64,000 nucleotides of DNA from DASUPK01 sp963763955 (GTDB lineage: Bacteria > Actinomycetota > Thermoleophilia > Solirubrobacterales > 70-9), in assembly GCA_963763955.1 (NCBI GenBank), contig CAVXQP010000025.1, positions 62,001 through 126,000 on the forward strand. The letters are read 5' to 3'. Below are positions 48,690-57,533 of this stretch, piece by piece. A program made the translations under genes and the position numbers. The first letter of the stretch is position 1. Every line of letters starts with the position of its first letter. The notes beneath the pieces are model-generated. The model was not told the origin of the DNA. It saw only the letters and a list, made by a program, of their open reading frames with translations, and did no database searches.

Positions 48690-49682
48690 ATGGCCGAGAC
48701 CGCCAACAGGGTGATGGTCCCCGGCTACCGGCACGTGCCCGGAAACCACTGCGGCTCGACGGCGCTGCGCAACCTGCTGGCCTTCCACGGCGTCGAGATC
48801 TCGGAGGAGATGGCGTTCGGGCTCGGCGCCGGCGCCTGCTTCTACTACGTGGTCCTCGACGAGCACTCCCCGACCCGGTTCACGAATGGCCGCGCGGCGC
48901 GGCTCGAGGAGAACTTCCTCGAGCTGACCGAGGTCCCGCTGCGCCTCTTGACCGAAGCCGACCCGGAGGCGTCGTGGAAGCTAGCGCGGGAGGACGTCGA
49001 CACCGGCCGGCCGACTCTGCTGCTCACCGATCTCTACTACCTCGATCATTACGGGCGCTCCACCCACTTCCCCGGCCACGCGGTGGTGCTCGCCGGCTAC
49101 GACGATGAGCTCGCCTGGCTCTCCGACACGGCGTTCGAGGACCTGCAGACCACCTCGATCGAGAGCCTCAAAGAGGCCCGTCACTCGCAGCAGCCGATCT
49201 TCCCCCTGGAGGGGCACGCGATCGACCTGCCGGAGGGAATCGAGCTGAGCCGCGAGGATCTGCTCGCGCGCGCGCCGAAGGCGATCGAGCGGGGGGCCGC
49301 CCGGATGCTCGAACCGCCGCTCGGCGACTTCGAGGGACTCCCGGCGCTACGTCGCTTCGCGGCCGAGCTCGGAGACTGGCCGGAGGCCGCCGCGGACTGG
49401 CAGTGGTGTGCGCGCTTCCTCTATCAGGTGATCGAGCGTCGCGGGACGGGCGGCGGCAACTTCCGCAAGATGTACTCGCGGTTCCTCGAGGAGGCGGGTT
49501 ACCAGGAGGCCTCCCTCGCCCACGGGGCCGCCGAGGAGTGGACCAAGCTCGCGCTGGCCGCACGCACGGCGAGCGAGCCGGATCAGCCGGACCCGGAGCA
49601 GTGGCGGGAGCTCTCCAAGGAGGCGGCCAAGGTGCTCGACGCCGAGGAGCGCCTCTGGGCCGCGCTGGCCGAGTCTCGCTGA
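48690..49682 (+). CDS. BtrH-like (DUF4872) papain-fold protein
   Basis: The 330-residue protein joins a BtrH-type N-terminal domain to a DUF4872-like C-terminal domain. The likely catalytic Cys is in VPGNHCGSTALRNLLAFHG and the His in FPGHAVVLAGYDDELAWLSDT. BtrH transfers an acyl chain to an aminoglycoside in butirosin synthesis; relatives are acyltransferases or peptidases of mostly unknown substrate. No biosynthetic cluster surrounds it. It diverges from the PAP2 gene over about 40 bp. Confidence 0.75.
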   Translation: MAETANRVMVPGYRHVPGNHCGSTALRNLLAFHGVEISEEMAFGLGAGACFYYVVLDEHSPTRFTNGRAARLEENFLELTEVPLRLLTEADPEASWKLAREDVDTGRPTLLLTDLYYLDHYGRSTHFPGHAVVLAGYDDELAWLSDTAFEDLQTTSIESLKEARHSQQPIFPLEGHAIDLPEGIELSREDLLARAPKAIERGAARMLEPPLGDFEGLPALRRFAAELGDWPEAAADWQWCARFLYQVIERRGTGGGNFRKMYSRFLEEAGYQEASLAHGAAEEWTKLALAARTASEPDQPDPEQWRELSKEAAKVLDAEERLWAALAESR

Positions 49683-49685
49683 GCC

Positions 49686-49901
49686 TCAGCCGGCGAAGCC
49701 GATGCTGTGCTCGCCGGGGGCGCCCCGGATGAAGACCACCTGACGGAGATCGAGCGCGATCGCGCCGTCCTCTGTCTCCACGTCGGTCCAGCCATCGGCA
49801 CTGTCGAGTGCCTTGCGGAGATCGTTGAACTTGCCCTCGTCGAGCCGGACGGCGACCACCTGGCCGCCGGCGAAGCCGATCTCGATCCGCCCCGCCGCCA
49901 T
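49686..49901 (-). CDS. Small conserved-looking hypothetical protein
   Basis: I do not recognise this 71-residue protein. It reads as a small beta-rich fold (RIEIGFAGGQVVAVRLDEGKFNDLRKAL, then DGAIALDLRQVVFIRGAPGEH). It has no signal peptide or cysteine. It follows the methylmalonyl-CoA epimerase gene by 31 bp on the same strand and converges on the BtrH-like gene 3 bp away. Confidence 0.5.
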   Translation of the reverse strand: MAAGRIEIGFAGGQVVAVRLDEGKFNDLRKALDSADGWTDVETEDGAIALDLRQVVFIRGAPGEHSIGFAG

Positions 49902-49932
49902 CAGTCGCCCCCAACATCCGGTCGTCTGCGGC

Positions 49933-50346
49933 TCATGAATGAGCCTTCGACGGTTCTACGATCTCGGTCAACACTCCGCCCGTCGAACGAGGGTGGACGA
50001 AGGCGACGCGGGAGTCGCGTATGCCGACGCGAGGCTCGTCATCGATCAGCTCCACGCCGGCGTCCTTGAGCCTTCCCAGGACATCGTCGATGTCGCCGAC
50101 CGCGTAGGCGACGTGATGCAAGCCGGGGCCCCGCTGCTCCAGGTACTTGCCGACCGGCGTGTCCGGGCCGAGTGGCCGCAGCAGCTCCACATGGCCGTCG
50201 CCGACGTCCAGGAGGGCGGCCTCCACGCCCTGTGACTCCACCGTCTCGCGATGGGCCAGCGGCATGCCCAGGGTCCCCTCGTAGAGGGCGAGGGCCCCCT
50301 CGAGGTCGTCGGTGGCGACGCCGATGTGGTCGATCCGGGCGAACAC
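49933..50346 (-). CDS. mce: Methylmalonyl-CoA epimerase
   Basis: The 137-residue VOC-fold enzyme interconverts methylmalonyl-CoA epimers in propionate metabolism. It has ARIDHIGVATDDLEGALALYEGTLGM, VELLRPLGPDTPVGKYLEQRGPGLHHVAYAV and VLTEIVEP; the His, Gln/Glu and His-Glu metal ligands of this family are in these stretches. The mutase genes are not in the window. The GTG start lies 9 nt after a TAGACT box that overlaps the upstream stop codon. Confidence 0.87.
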   Translation of the reverse strand: MFARIDHIGVATDDLEGALALYEGTLGMPLAHRETVESQGVEAALLDVGDGHVELLRPLGPDTPVGKYLEQRGPGLHHVAYAVGDIDDVLGRLKDAGVELIDDEPRVGIRDSRVAFVHPRSTGGVLTEIVEPSKAHS

Positions 50347-50355
50347 AGGGTCGGA

Positions 50356-50361
50356 AGTCTA
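50356..50361 (-). promoter_or_regulatory. Putative -10 box TAGACT (minus strand), mce
   Basis: TAGACT on the minus strand starts on the TAG stop codon of the DUF1385 gene and lies 9 nt before the mce GTG. Confidence 0.4.
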
Positions 50362-51231
50362 CGTAGCGGGGAGCGGATCGCTCGCCGAGGTCTCGCCCTC
50401 GGCCTCCTGCTCCACCCGGAGGATCTCGCGGAGGGCGGTCACCCCGACCTCGAGCTGCTCCGGAGTGGGCTCCTTGGTGGCGATCAGGCGCTGGATCTCA
50501 TGCCCCGGGCGGTGGAAGGCCCTGGCGGCGGTGGTCTCAGGGTTGCGCTCGCTCCAGGCGAACATCTCCGCCGCGACCGAGGCGCTGGCGACTCCGACCG
50601 CCGCCCGGGCCAAGGGGCCGGGCTCTTCGAGGGCGCGCTCGAGCAGCAGCTGGCCGGCTGCCGAGAGCACCAGCATCGGCGCGACCAGGTTGGAGCCGCA
50701 GCGCTCGTGCTCCTTGGTCGCCGAGGCCGGGTCATCCGACCCGGCCTCATAGGCGCCGATCGCCTTGTGCTCGACGCCATGGTAAGCCGCCAAGTTGCGG
50801 TCGCTGAGCGCCACCATCGCCGGCGCCAGACCGAGCGCCGCCTGGATCAGTTCCCCGATGGCGCTCGCCGGCCGGCGGCGGAGCGCCCGGCTGGCGCTCG
50901 AGGCGACCAACATCGCGGCGATCACACGAACGTCCTCGAACGGCAGCCGAGCCGACCGCAGCTTCATCCGCACCGTCGGAATCAGCAGGAAGGCCTCCGC
51001 GAGCCGCAGCGGCCCGCGCAGAAGGGGCACTTGGACCGCCAGGTCAGGGGCCAGCACCGGCTTGCGGCCGGAGGCGACCTGGATCTCTCCCTCCCGATCT
51101 CGCGCCGCGGCGGCCCAGGAGGTCGGCCCGTGGATCAGCAGGCCGTTGCGAAGTGCCATCCCGCCGAGCCGGAGGATGTAGGCCTCCTCCGACGCCGGCG
51201 CCTGGTCGCCGTTGTGGCTGGGGTCGCTCAC
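50359..51231 (-). CDS. DUF1385 (YqhQ-like) membrane protein
   Basis: The 290-residue protein has the DUF1385 signature: LGGMALRNGLLIHGP at the N terminus, AAYHGVEHKAIGAYE and HERCGSNLVAPMLVLS. Hydrophobic segments in the centre suggest membrane association, fewer than in the firmicute YqhQ. The family is found with prfA and rpmE in many bacteria; its role is unknown. Its GTG start overlaps the TGA of the peptidase gene (GTGA). Confidence 0.78.
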   Translation of the reverse strand: MSDPSHNGDQAPASEEAYILRLGGMALRNGLLIHGPTSWAAAARDREGEIQVASGRKPVLAPDLAVQVPLLRGPLRLAEAFLLIPTVRMKLRSARLPFEDVRVIAAMLVASSASRALRRRPASAIGELIQAALGLAPAMVALSDRNLAAYHGVEHKAIGAYEAGSDDPASATKEHERCGSNLVAPMLVLSAAGQLLLERALEEPGPLARAAVGVASASVAAEMFAWSERNPETTAARAFHRPGHEIQRLIATKEPTPEQLEVGVTALREILRVEQEAEGETSASDPLPAT

Positions 51232-52568
51232 GACAGCATCCTCTGGGGCAGCTCGTAGAAGAACCGGGCCGAGAGCTCGACGTCGGAGACCGGGATGCGC
51301 TCATCGGCACCATGGATCAACGGGGCCGCCTGGAACAGGTCCACCTCTCGGTATGGACAGAAGCCGTAGACGACCGCGTCGGGGAAGGCGGTGCGGAACG
51401 GGTTGCTGTCGCTGAATCCGGGCATCACCATCGGCGCTATCTCCGCTCCGGGATCCGCCTCGCCGAGCCAGGAGCGGATCGCGTCCGCGAGCGGCGAGTC
51501 CATCGGCGAGCTGTTGCCGACCACCGCCTCGCTGAACTCGATCTCATAGTCGCCGTCGCCGATCAGGGCCTCGAGCCGGTCGCGGGCCTCGACCTTGCCG
51601 AAACCGGGTGGGACGCGGCAGTCGATCAGGGCCTCGGCCTCGGATGGGATCACGTTCGCCTTCTTGCCCGCCTCGGCCTTGGTCGGTGTCAGGGTCACGC
51701 CCAGCATCGGCTCCACCAGGTAGTCGGCGAGCAGGGGCTCCTCGGCGCGGATCCGCTCAAGCCCGGCGCGGACACCCTCCTCGCCCGGGAAGGGCTGACC
51801 GAGAAAGGCCTCGAGCAGTGCCTCGCCGACGTCGGTCGGCTCGGGGGGCGGCTGCTCGGAGAGCGCCGCCAGGTGGCCGGCGAGCTTGAGGAGCGCGTTG
51901 TCGCCGATCCGCGGCAGGGAGGCGTGGCCGGCCCGGCCGTAGGTCCGCAGCCTCATCCGGAAGATCCCCTTCTCGCCGACGCTCAGGGTGTAGAGCCGGC
52001 GGCCGCCGAACTCGACCAGCTCGCCGCCTCCCTCGTTGACGACGAAGTCGCTGCGCACCTTGTCCGGGTGCTGTTCGCAGAGCCAGTGGGCGCCAAGGCC
52101 GCCGCCGACCTCCTCGTCGGCCGTGATCACCAGCATCAGCTCGCCGCTCCGCGGCCGCCAGCCGCTGCCGCCCAGCGCCACTGCGGCAGCCACCTCGGAG
52201 GCGACCTGCCCCTTCATGTCGAGCGCGCCGCGGCCGCGCACCCAGCCGTCGGCGACGTCGCCCGCCCATGGATCGAAGGACCACTCATCGGAGTCCGCCC
52301 GGACGGTGTCGACGTGACCGAGGAAGGTGAGCGTGGGACCGTCGGTCGCTCCGTGGAGGCGGGCGACCAGGTTGGGGCGACCGGGCTCGGCCTCGAGCAG
52401 CTCGCACTCGAAGCCGGCGGCGATCAGCGAGTCCCTGAGGAACTCCTGGACCGGGCCCTCGTTGCCGGGCGGATTGACGGTGTTGGTCCGGATCAGGCGC
52501 CCGAGCAGATCGACCGCTGACGAGCCGAGGCCCTCCGGGATGGCCGTCGTCGCGGTGCCCTCCTCCAT
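51228..52568 (-). CDS. M20 family metallopeptidase
   Basis: The 446-residue protein belongs to the M20 (ArgE/DapE/CPG2) family of di-zinc hydrolases. Metal-site motifs: LTFLGHVDTVRAD, GRGALDMKGQVASEV, LVITADEEVGGGLGAHWL, and a C-terminal His region. A dimerisation insert lies between. Substrate classes include acetylornithine, succinyl-diaminopimelate and dipeptides; nothing here decides. It starts 6 nt after a TAGGCT box that overlaps the ChrA stop codon. Confidence 0.85.
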   Translation of the reverse strand: MEEGTATTAIPEGLGSSAVDLLGRLIRTNTVNPPGNEGPVQEFLRDSLIAAGFECELLEAEPGRPNLVARLHGATDGPTLTFLGHVDTVRADSDEWSFDPWAGDVADGWVRGRGALDMKGQVASEVAAAVALGGSGWRPRSGELMLVITADEEVGGGLGAHWLCEQHPDKVRSDFVVNEGGGELVEFGGRRLYTLSVGEKGIFRMRLRTYGRAGHASLPRIGDNALLKLAGHLAALSEQPPPEPTDVGEALLEAFLGQPFPGEEGVRAGLERIRAEEPLLADYLVEPMLGVTLTPTKAEAGKKANVIPSEAEALIDCRVPPGFGKVEARDRLEALIGDGDYEIEFSEAVVGNSSPMDSPLADAIRSWLGEADPGAEIAPMVMPGFSDSNPFRTAFPDAVVYGFCPYREVDLFQAAPLIHGADERIPVSDVELSARFFYELPQRMLS

Positions 52569-52574
52569 GGGATC

Positions 52575-52580
52575 AGCCTA
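52575..52580 (-). promoter_or_regulatory. Putative -10 box TAGGCT (minus strand), M20 gene
   Basis: TAGGCT on the minus strand begins with the TAG stop codon of chrA and lies 6 nt before the M20 ATG. Confidence 0.45.
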
Positions 52581-53735
52581 GGGCACCGGCGCTCCGGCCA
52601 GAGCGAGGATCACGCCGACCGCTCCGGCGCCGACCAGCGCCTCGACGACGCCCCGGCGGACGATCAGCAGGGCGACCGCCGCGGCGGCGAGCACGCCGAA
52701 CTGCCAGCCCTCATGCAGGGCACCGGCGAGGGTGACGGCGGAGCCGAGGATCGCCCCGATCGCCGCCGGCCCGGCGCCGTCGAGGAATCCCCGCGCCTTG
52801 TCGTTTCCGCGCAGGCGCTCGAAGCGACCGCCGCCGAGCAGGATGAAGGAGAACGAGGGCGCGAAGGCGACGGCCGCCGCGAGCAGGCCTCCGCCTATGC
52901 CGTGTGCCGCGTAGCCGACAGCCGCCACGGTGGCCACCACCGGCCCCGGAGTGACCTGGCCGAGAGCGACGGCATTGAGGAACTGCGCGTTGGTCATCCA
53001 GTGGTAGACGTTCACCGCGTCGTCCTGCATCAGCGGGATGATCACGAAGCCCCCTCCGAACGAGAGGGCGCCGACCTTGAGTGCAGTCCAAGCCAGGGCG
53101 CCGATGCCGCCGGACGAGGCCGCGGCGGTCGTGAGCGCTGCCGGCTTCCAGGTCAGCGCCGAGGCACCCGAGAACCAGCCCCGACGGACCAGCTCGAAGA
53201 GCCCGCAGGCCAGCAGGACCAGGACCAGATAGGAACCGATCAGGATCGCGCCCAGCACCCCCGCGAACAGGTAGATCAGCCAGCGCGGCCGGTGGCCGTG
53301 TCCCTCCATCGCATGGCGGTAGCTGGGCCCGACCAGCTCGCTCCCGGCGCGGACCGCGACGGCCGCGACGGCGGCGCCTGCCCCGGCCCCGGCGCCCCGC
53401 ACCCAGAGCGGCGGCGAGGAGGAGAGGAAGAGCAAGGACAGTGCCAGCACCATGATCACCGCCGGGACGACGAACCCGAGTCCCCCGATCACCGCCCCCC
53501 AGGGACCCCCGACCCGATAGGCGCAGAAGATCGACAGCTGCGTCGAGGACGGTCCGGGGAGCAGCGAGCACGCCGCATTGGCGTCCTCGAAGGTGCGGGC
53601 GTCCATCCAGCCCTGCTTGCGGACGACGAGCTCCCTGAGCAGCGAGACGTGGGCGGGTGGGCCCCCGAAGCCGATCAGCCCGATGCGCAGCCACTCCCTC
53701 GCGATCACCCCAAGGGGAGCGGAGTCGCGGTTCAT
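52578..53735 (-). CDS. chrA: Chromate transporter, long-chain ChrA type
   Basis: The 385-residue membrane protein has two homologous halves as in two-domain ChrA. The first half shows LRIGLIGFGGPPAHVSLLRE and DANAACSLLPGPSSTQLSIFCAYRVGGPWGAVIGGLGFVVPA; the second shows VGALSFGGGFVIIPLMQ, LNAVALGQVTPGPVVATVAAVGYAAHGIGGGLLAAAVAFAPSF. Members export chromate, though many have other anion substrates. ATG 53735 is used; TTG 53753 would overlap the divergent SnoaL gene. Confidence 0.85.
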   Translation of the reverse strand: MNRDSAPLGVIAREWLRIGLIGFGGPPAHVSLLRELVVRKQGWMDARTFEDANAACSLLPGPSSTQLSIFCAYRVGGPWGAVIGGLGFVVPAVIMVLALSLLFLSSSPPLWVRGAGAGAGAAVAAVAVRAGSELVGPSYRHAMEGHGHRPRWLIYLFAGVLGAILIGSYLVLVLLACGLFELVRRGWFSGASALTWKPAALTTAAASSGGIGALAWTALKVGALSFGGGFVIIPLMQDDAVNVYHWMTNAQFLNAVALGQVTPGPVVATVAAVGYAAHGIGGGLLAAAVAFAPSFSFILLGGGRFERLRGNDKARGFLDGAGPAAIGAILGSAVTLAGALHEGWQFGVLAAAAVALLIVRRGVVEALVGAGAVGVILALAGAPVP

Positions 53736-53746
53736 ACTGCGGGAGC

Positions 53747-54157
53747 ATGTCAAGCGGCAACACGGAGCTCGTCCAGAAGATCCTCGGCGCGTACCTGACC
53801 GGGGATGAGGAGACCCTGCGGGCGATGATTCCGCCCCACGGGGAGATCTACGGCGCCCCCGGGATCATCAACGCCGGCACCTACCACGGCTATGAGGGCT
53901 TCATGCACTGGGTCCGCCAGTGGGACGACGCCTGGGCCGAGATCAACTACGAGCTCGGAGAGGTGATCGAGGTCGGCGACTCCTTCGTGGTCGTTCCCGC
54001 TCACGTCGTCGGCAGGGGAGCGGTGAGCGGTCTCCAGATCGACTCCGTGTTCGGCTGGATGTACGAGTTCCGGGACGGCCAGGCCGTTCGCTTCCACACC
54101 TACGCGACGACCGATGACGCGCTGCAGGCGGCGCGGAGCCTGGCGGAGGCCGGGTGA
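53747..54157 (+). CDS. SnoaL/NTF2-like protein
   Basis: The 136-residue protein has the NTF2-like cone fold: ELVQKILGAYLTGDEETLRAMIPPHGEIYGAPGI, GYEGFMHWVRQWDDAWAEINYELGEVIEVGDSFVVVPAHVVGRG and FGWMYEFRDGQAVRFHTYATTDDALQAA. Such proteins may be small isomerases, cyclases or binders; no function can be given. Its start lies 11 nt from the divergent chrA start, so the two promoters must overlap, and its TGA overlaps the rarA GTG. Confidence 0.78.
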   Translation: MSSGNTELVQKILGAYLTGDEETLRAMIPPHGEIYGAPGIINAGTYHGYEGFMHWVRQWDDAWAEINYELGEVIEVGDSFVVVPAHVVGRGAVSGLQIDSVFGWMYEFRDGQAVRFHTYATTDDALQAARSLAEAG

Positions 54158-55488
54158 GCGACCAGCTCTTCGAGACCGGCGAGGGTACGCCCCAGACCGG
54201 GGTCCGGGCCGAGGACGCGCCGCTCGCCGTCCGCATGCGCCCGAGGGACCTCGACGAGCTCGCCGGGCAGAGCCATCTGCTCGAGCCGGGCTCGGCCCTC
54301 CGGATCGCGATCGAGTCCGGCGAGCCGCACAGCGCGATCTTCTACGGGCCGCCGGGCACCGGCAAGACGACGGTGGCGCGGATCATCGCGGCCCGGGCCA
54401 AGGGCGCCTTCGAGGAGCTCTCGGCGGTCAACGCGGGACGCCCTGAGGTGCGTGAGGTGATCGCGCGAGCCAGGGAGCGCCGCGCCTCGGGCCGGCCGAC
54501 GATCTTCTTCCTCGACGAGATCCACCGCTTCAACAAGGCGCAGCAGGATGCGCTCCTGCCGGCCGTCGAGGACGGATTGATCACGCTGATCGGTGCGACC
54601 ACCGAGAACCCGTACTTCGAGGTCAACTCGGCGCTCCTCTCCCGCACCCAGATCTACGAGTTCCGCCCGCTGACCGCGACGGAGATCGAGGGGCTCGTCC
54701 TGCGGGCGCTCCGCGATGAGCGCGGCATCCCCGACCCACCGGACATCTCGGCCGAGGCACTCGAGCTGCTCACCACACGGGCCGGAGGCGACGGGCGGGT
54801 CGCGCTCGCCGCGCTGGAGCGGGCGGCGGAGGCGACACGCGCGGCGGGTGACTCCGAGATCGGCGTCGCCGCGGTCGAGGACGCGCTGCAGCGCAAGGCG
54901 CTGCTCTACGACCGCGAGGGCGACAAGCACTACGACTACATCTCGGCGTGGATCAAGGCCACCCGCGGCTCGGACGTCGACGCCTCCATCTACTACCTCG
55001 CCGTGATGCTGGAGGGTGGCGAAGACCCGCGCTTCATCGCCCGCCGTATGGTCATCTTCGCCTCCGAGGACATCGGCAACGCGGACCCGCAGGCGCTGCT
55101 GGTCGCCAACGCCGCGGCCCAGGCCGTCGACCGGGTCGGGCTCCCGGAGTGCGCGCTCAACCTCTCCCAGGCCGCCGCCTACCTCGCGCTGGCGCCGAAG
55201 TCGAACGCCACGACCCGGGCCATCTCGAAGGCGAGCGCGCACGTCCGCGAGCACGGCGCCGCCGAGCCGCCGCCCTACCTGCAGGACGCCCACTACCCGG
55301 GCGCCAGGCAGCTCGGCCGGGGCCAGGGCTACCGCTACCCGCACGACGAGCCCGACGGAGTCACCGACCAGCCGCTGTCGCCGGAGTCGATCCGGAGCGA
55401 GCGCTTCTACGAGCCGACTGACCGCGGCGCCGAGGGGGAGCTGCGCGAGCGGCTGGAGCGCCTGCGCCGGCTGCGCTCCCAGGATTAG
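54154..55488 (+). CDS. rarA: Replication-associated recombination protein RarA (MgsA)
   Basis: The 444-residue AAA+ ATPase acts at stalled replication forks. It has RMRPRDLDELAGQSHLL, Walker A AIFYGPPGTGKTTVARII, Walker B IFFLDEIHRFNKAQQDALLPAVEDG, sensor 1 LIGATTENPYFEVNSALLSRTQIYEF, and the RarA C-terminal tetramerisation region with IYYLAVMLEGGEDPRFIARRMVIFASEDIGNADP. The GTG start overlaps the SnoaL stop (GTGA). Confidence 0.93.
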   Translation: MSDQLFETGEGTPQTGVRAEDAPLAVRMRPRDLDELAGQSHLLEPGSALRIAIESGEPHSAIFYGPPGTGKTTVARIIAARAKGAFEELSAVNAGRPEVREVIARARERRASGRPTIFFLDEIHRFNKAQQDALLPAVEDGLITLIGATTENPYFEVNSALLSRTQIYEFRPLTATEIEGLVLRALRDERGIPDPPDISAEALELLTTRAGGDGRVALAALERAAEATRAAGDSEIGVAAVEDALQRKALLYDREGDKHYDYISAWIKATRGSDVDASIYYLAVMLEGGEDPRFIARRMVIFASEDIGNADPQALLVANAAAQAVDRVGLPECALNLSQAAAYLALAPKSNATTRAISKASAHVREHGAAEPPPYLQDAHYPGARQLGRGQGYRYPHDEPDGVTDQPLSPESIRSERFYEPTDRGAEGELRERLERLRRLRSQD

Positions 55489-55623
55489 CGCTGCGTTAAG
55501 GCCAATCCCCGAATTTTCACGGCGCAACCTTTTCGGCGAGTCCGTGTTCTGACGGTTGTCTGACGCTCTGGCAAGTCGTGCGGTTCGCCGGAGCCAGCGC
55601 GTAAGAGCCGGGGAGTGGACAAC

Positions 55624-55658
55624 GAAGGCCGGGAGCTCGGGGATTGCTCCCGGCCTTC
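55624..55658 (+). terminator. Strong terminator after rarA
   Basis: GAAGGCCGGGAGC (55624-55636) pairs perfectly over 13 bp with GCTCCCGGCCTTC (55646-55658), followed by AATTTCTTCC. It lies 135 bp after rarA in a 294-bp gap. No gene is recognised in 55489-55623, although a small RNA ending at this hairpin is possible. Confidence 0.8.
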
Positions 55659-55739
55659 AATTTCTTCCGGGCTCGGCTGGACTGAGACTGGGAGGAAGCG
55701 GCCTCGGCGGGAGGCCGCTGCCATCACGCGGGTCGCGCG

Positions 55740-55745
55740 TAGAAT
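55740..55745 (+). promoter_or_regulatory. Putative -10 box TAGAAT, second ALDH
   Basis: TAGAAT lies 37 nt before the ATG at 55783, downstream of the terminator, so this gene has its own promoter. Confidence 0.45.
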
Positions 55746-55782
55746 CGCCGGGACCGAGCGCAAGCGACGAGAGGACCCAGTG

Positions 55783-57465
55783 ATGGAGGCGAGCAGCTCC
55801 AGCAAGACCACCAGGAGGCGGAAGGCCGGTTCGAGCCGGAAGTCGGGCCCGAACGGCAGCAAGTCCGCCGGGTCGTCGGCGAAGGGCTCCAAGGCGAAGC
55901 CCCAGCCCGCGCTTGAGTCCTTCAACCCGGCGACCGGGGAGCTGATCGGCACGGTCGAGACCATCACTCCGGCGAAGGTCCAGGGGATCGTCGACGACGT
56001 CGCGGAGGTGCAGCCGTTCTGGGCGGCGCTCACCCTCGAGGACCGCGCCCGCTATATGCGCCGCGCCGTCGACGTGCTGCTCGCGGACCTGGACGAGATC
56101 GCCGACCTGCTCACCAACGAGCAGGGCAAGCCTCGCGTCGAGAGCTACACGATGGAGCTGCTTCCCACCGTCGATTCGCTCAAGTGGATCGCCGACAACG
56201 GCCCCTCGATCCTCTCCGACGAGAAGCTCTCGATGCCACTCTTCCTGAAGTCGAAGAGCGCCAAGCTCACCTTCGAGCCGATCGGCGTGGTCGGAGTGAT
56301 CGCCCCCTGGAACTACCCCTGGTCGATCCCGTTCGGCGAGGTGGCGATCGCGCTGATGGCCGGCAACGGAGTCGTGCTCAAGCCGGCCAGCCTGACGCCG
56401 CTCATCGGCGATCGGATCCGCCAGACCTTCGAGAAGGCCGGCCTTCCCGAGGGCTTGATCCGCACGGTCCACGGCGGCGGCCGGATCGGCGACGCACTCG
56501 TCAAGTCGACTGCGGGCAAGATCTTCTTCACCGGCTCGGTCGAGGTCGGCCGCAAGGTCGGCGTCGAGTGCGCCAAGCGCATGAAGGGCTCGGTGTTGGA
56601 ACTCGGCGGCAAGGACCCGCAGATCGTCTGCGCCGACGCCGACCTGGCGAACGCCGTCTCCGGAGCGGTCTGGGGAGGATTCGCCAACGCCGGGCAGACC
56701 TGCTCAGGGATCGAACGCGTCTACGTCGTTGACCAGGTCGCGGATGCCTTCCTGGAGGGCGTGGTGCGGGAGACCAAACGGCTCACGGTGGGCGACCCGC
56801 GGGGGTGGACAACGGAGATCGGCCCGATGATCTCGGAGGACCAGGCGAAGATCGTGACGGAGTTGGTCGACGACGCGGTCAAGAACGGCGCGAAGAAGCT
56901 CACCGGCGGCCCCACCGAGATCAAGGGCATGGAGGGCAGCTTCATCGCCCCCATCGTGCTGACCGGGGTCACGCACGAGATGCGGATCATGAAGGAGGAG
57001 ATCTTCGGCCCGGTTCTTCCGGTGATGACCGTCGAGAGCGAGCAGGAGGCGATCGAGCTCGCGAACGACTCCGAATTCGGCCTGGGCGCGTCCGTTTGGA
57101 CCAAGGACCGCGCCAAGGGCGAGCGGATGGCCCACCAGATCGAGTCCGGGATGGTCTGGGTGAACGACCACTCCTTCTCTCACGGCGCCTGTCAGTGCGC
57201 CTGGGGTGGGGTCAAGGACTCCGGCCTCGGCCGCTCGCACTCGAAGTTCGGCTTCTACGAGTGCGTCAACATCAAGCAGCTCGCCTGGGAGCCGGGCTGG
57301 ACCCGGGACCTGTGGTGGCAGCCATACGACCGCAAGCTGGGCGATGCGATTCGGTCCTCGGCGCAGATCCTGTACAGCCGCAACGGCAACCGATTGGCGG
57401 CGCTGCGCGAGGGCATCAGGCCACTGGTGGAAGTAACCCGGCGGACGATGCAGAAGGGCCGCTAG
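55783..57465 (+). CDS. Aldehyde dehydrogenase with Lys/Ser-rich N-terminal tail
   Basis: The 560-residue dehydrogenase has complete catalytic motifs: GVIAPWNYPWSIPFGEVAIALMAGNGVVLKPAS, IFFTGSVEVGRKV, SVLELGGKDPQIV (Glu) and NAGQTCSGIERVYV (Cys). The first 45 residues are low-complexity and very basic (SSSSKTTRRRKAGSSRKSG, SKSAGSSAKGSKAK), and about 55 residues extend past the usual C terminus with an amphipathic helix. A similar C-terminal extension occurs in actinobacterial succinate-semialdehyde dehydrogenases. The tail may bind nucleic acid or membrane; this is a guess. Confidence 0.85.
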   Translation: MEASSSSKTTRRRKAGSSRKSGPNGSKSAGSSAKGSKAKPQPALESFNPATGELIGTVETITPAKVQGIVDDVAEVQPFWAALTLEDRARYMRRAVDVLLADLDEIADLLTNEQGKPRVESYTMELLPTVDSLKWIADNGPSILSDEKLSMPLFLKSKSAKLTFEPIGVVGVIAPWNYPWSIPFGEVAIALMAGNGVVLKPASLTPLIGDRIRQTFEKAGLPEGLIRTVHGGGRIGDALVKSTAGKIFFTGSVEVGRKVGVECAKRMKGSVLELGGKDPQIVCADADLANAVSGAVWGGFANAGQTCSGIERVYVVDQVADAFLEGVVRETKRLTVGDPRGWTTEIGPMISEDQAKIVTELVDDAVKNGAKKLTGGPTEIKGMEGSFIAPIVLTGVTHEMRIMKEEIFGPVLPVMTVESEQEAIELANDSEFGLGASVWTKDRAKGERMAHQIESGMVWVNDHSFSHGACQCAWGGVKDSGLGRSHSKFGFYECVNIKQLAWEPGWTRDLWWQPYDRKLGDAIRSSAQILYSRNGNRLAALREGIRPLVEVTRRTMQKGR

Positions 57466-57533
57466 CTCCGTCCGCAGAGAGCAAGGTTTTCGACCACCCG
57501 CCCCCGCGGTAGTTGCGTAACGTGTTTGCCGGG

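Noticed and set aside
55489..55623. Small RNA gene between rarA and the terminator
   Set aside because: Only the terminator supports it; no convincing promoter or conserved structure can be shown from this sequence.
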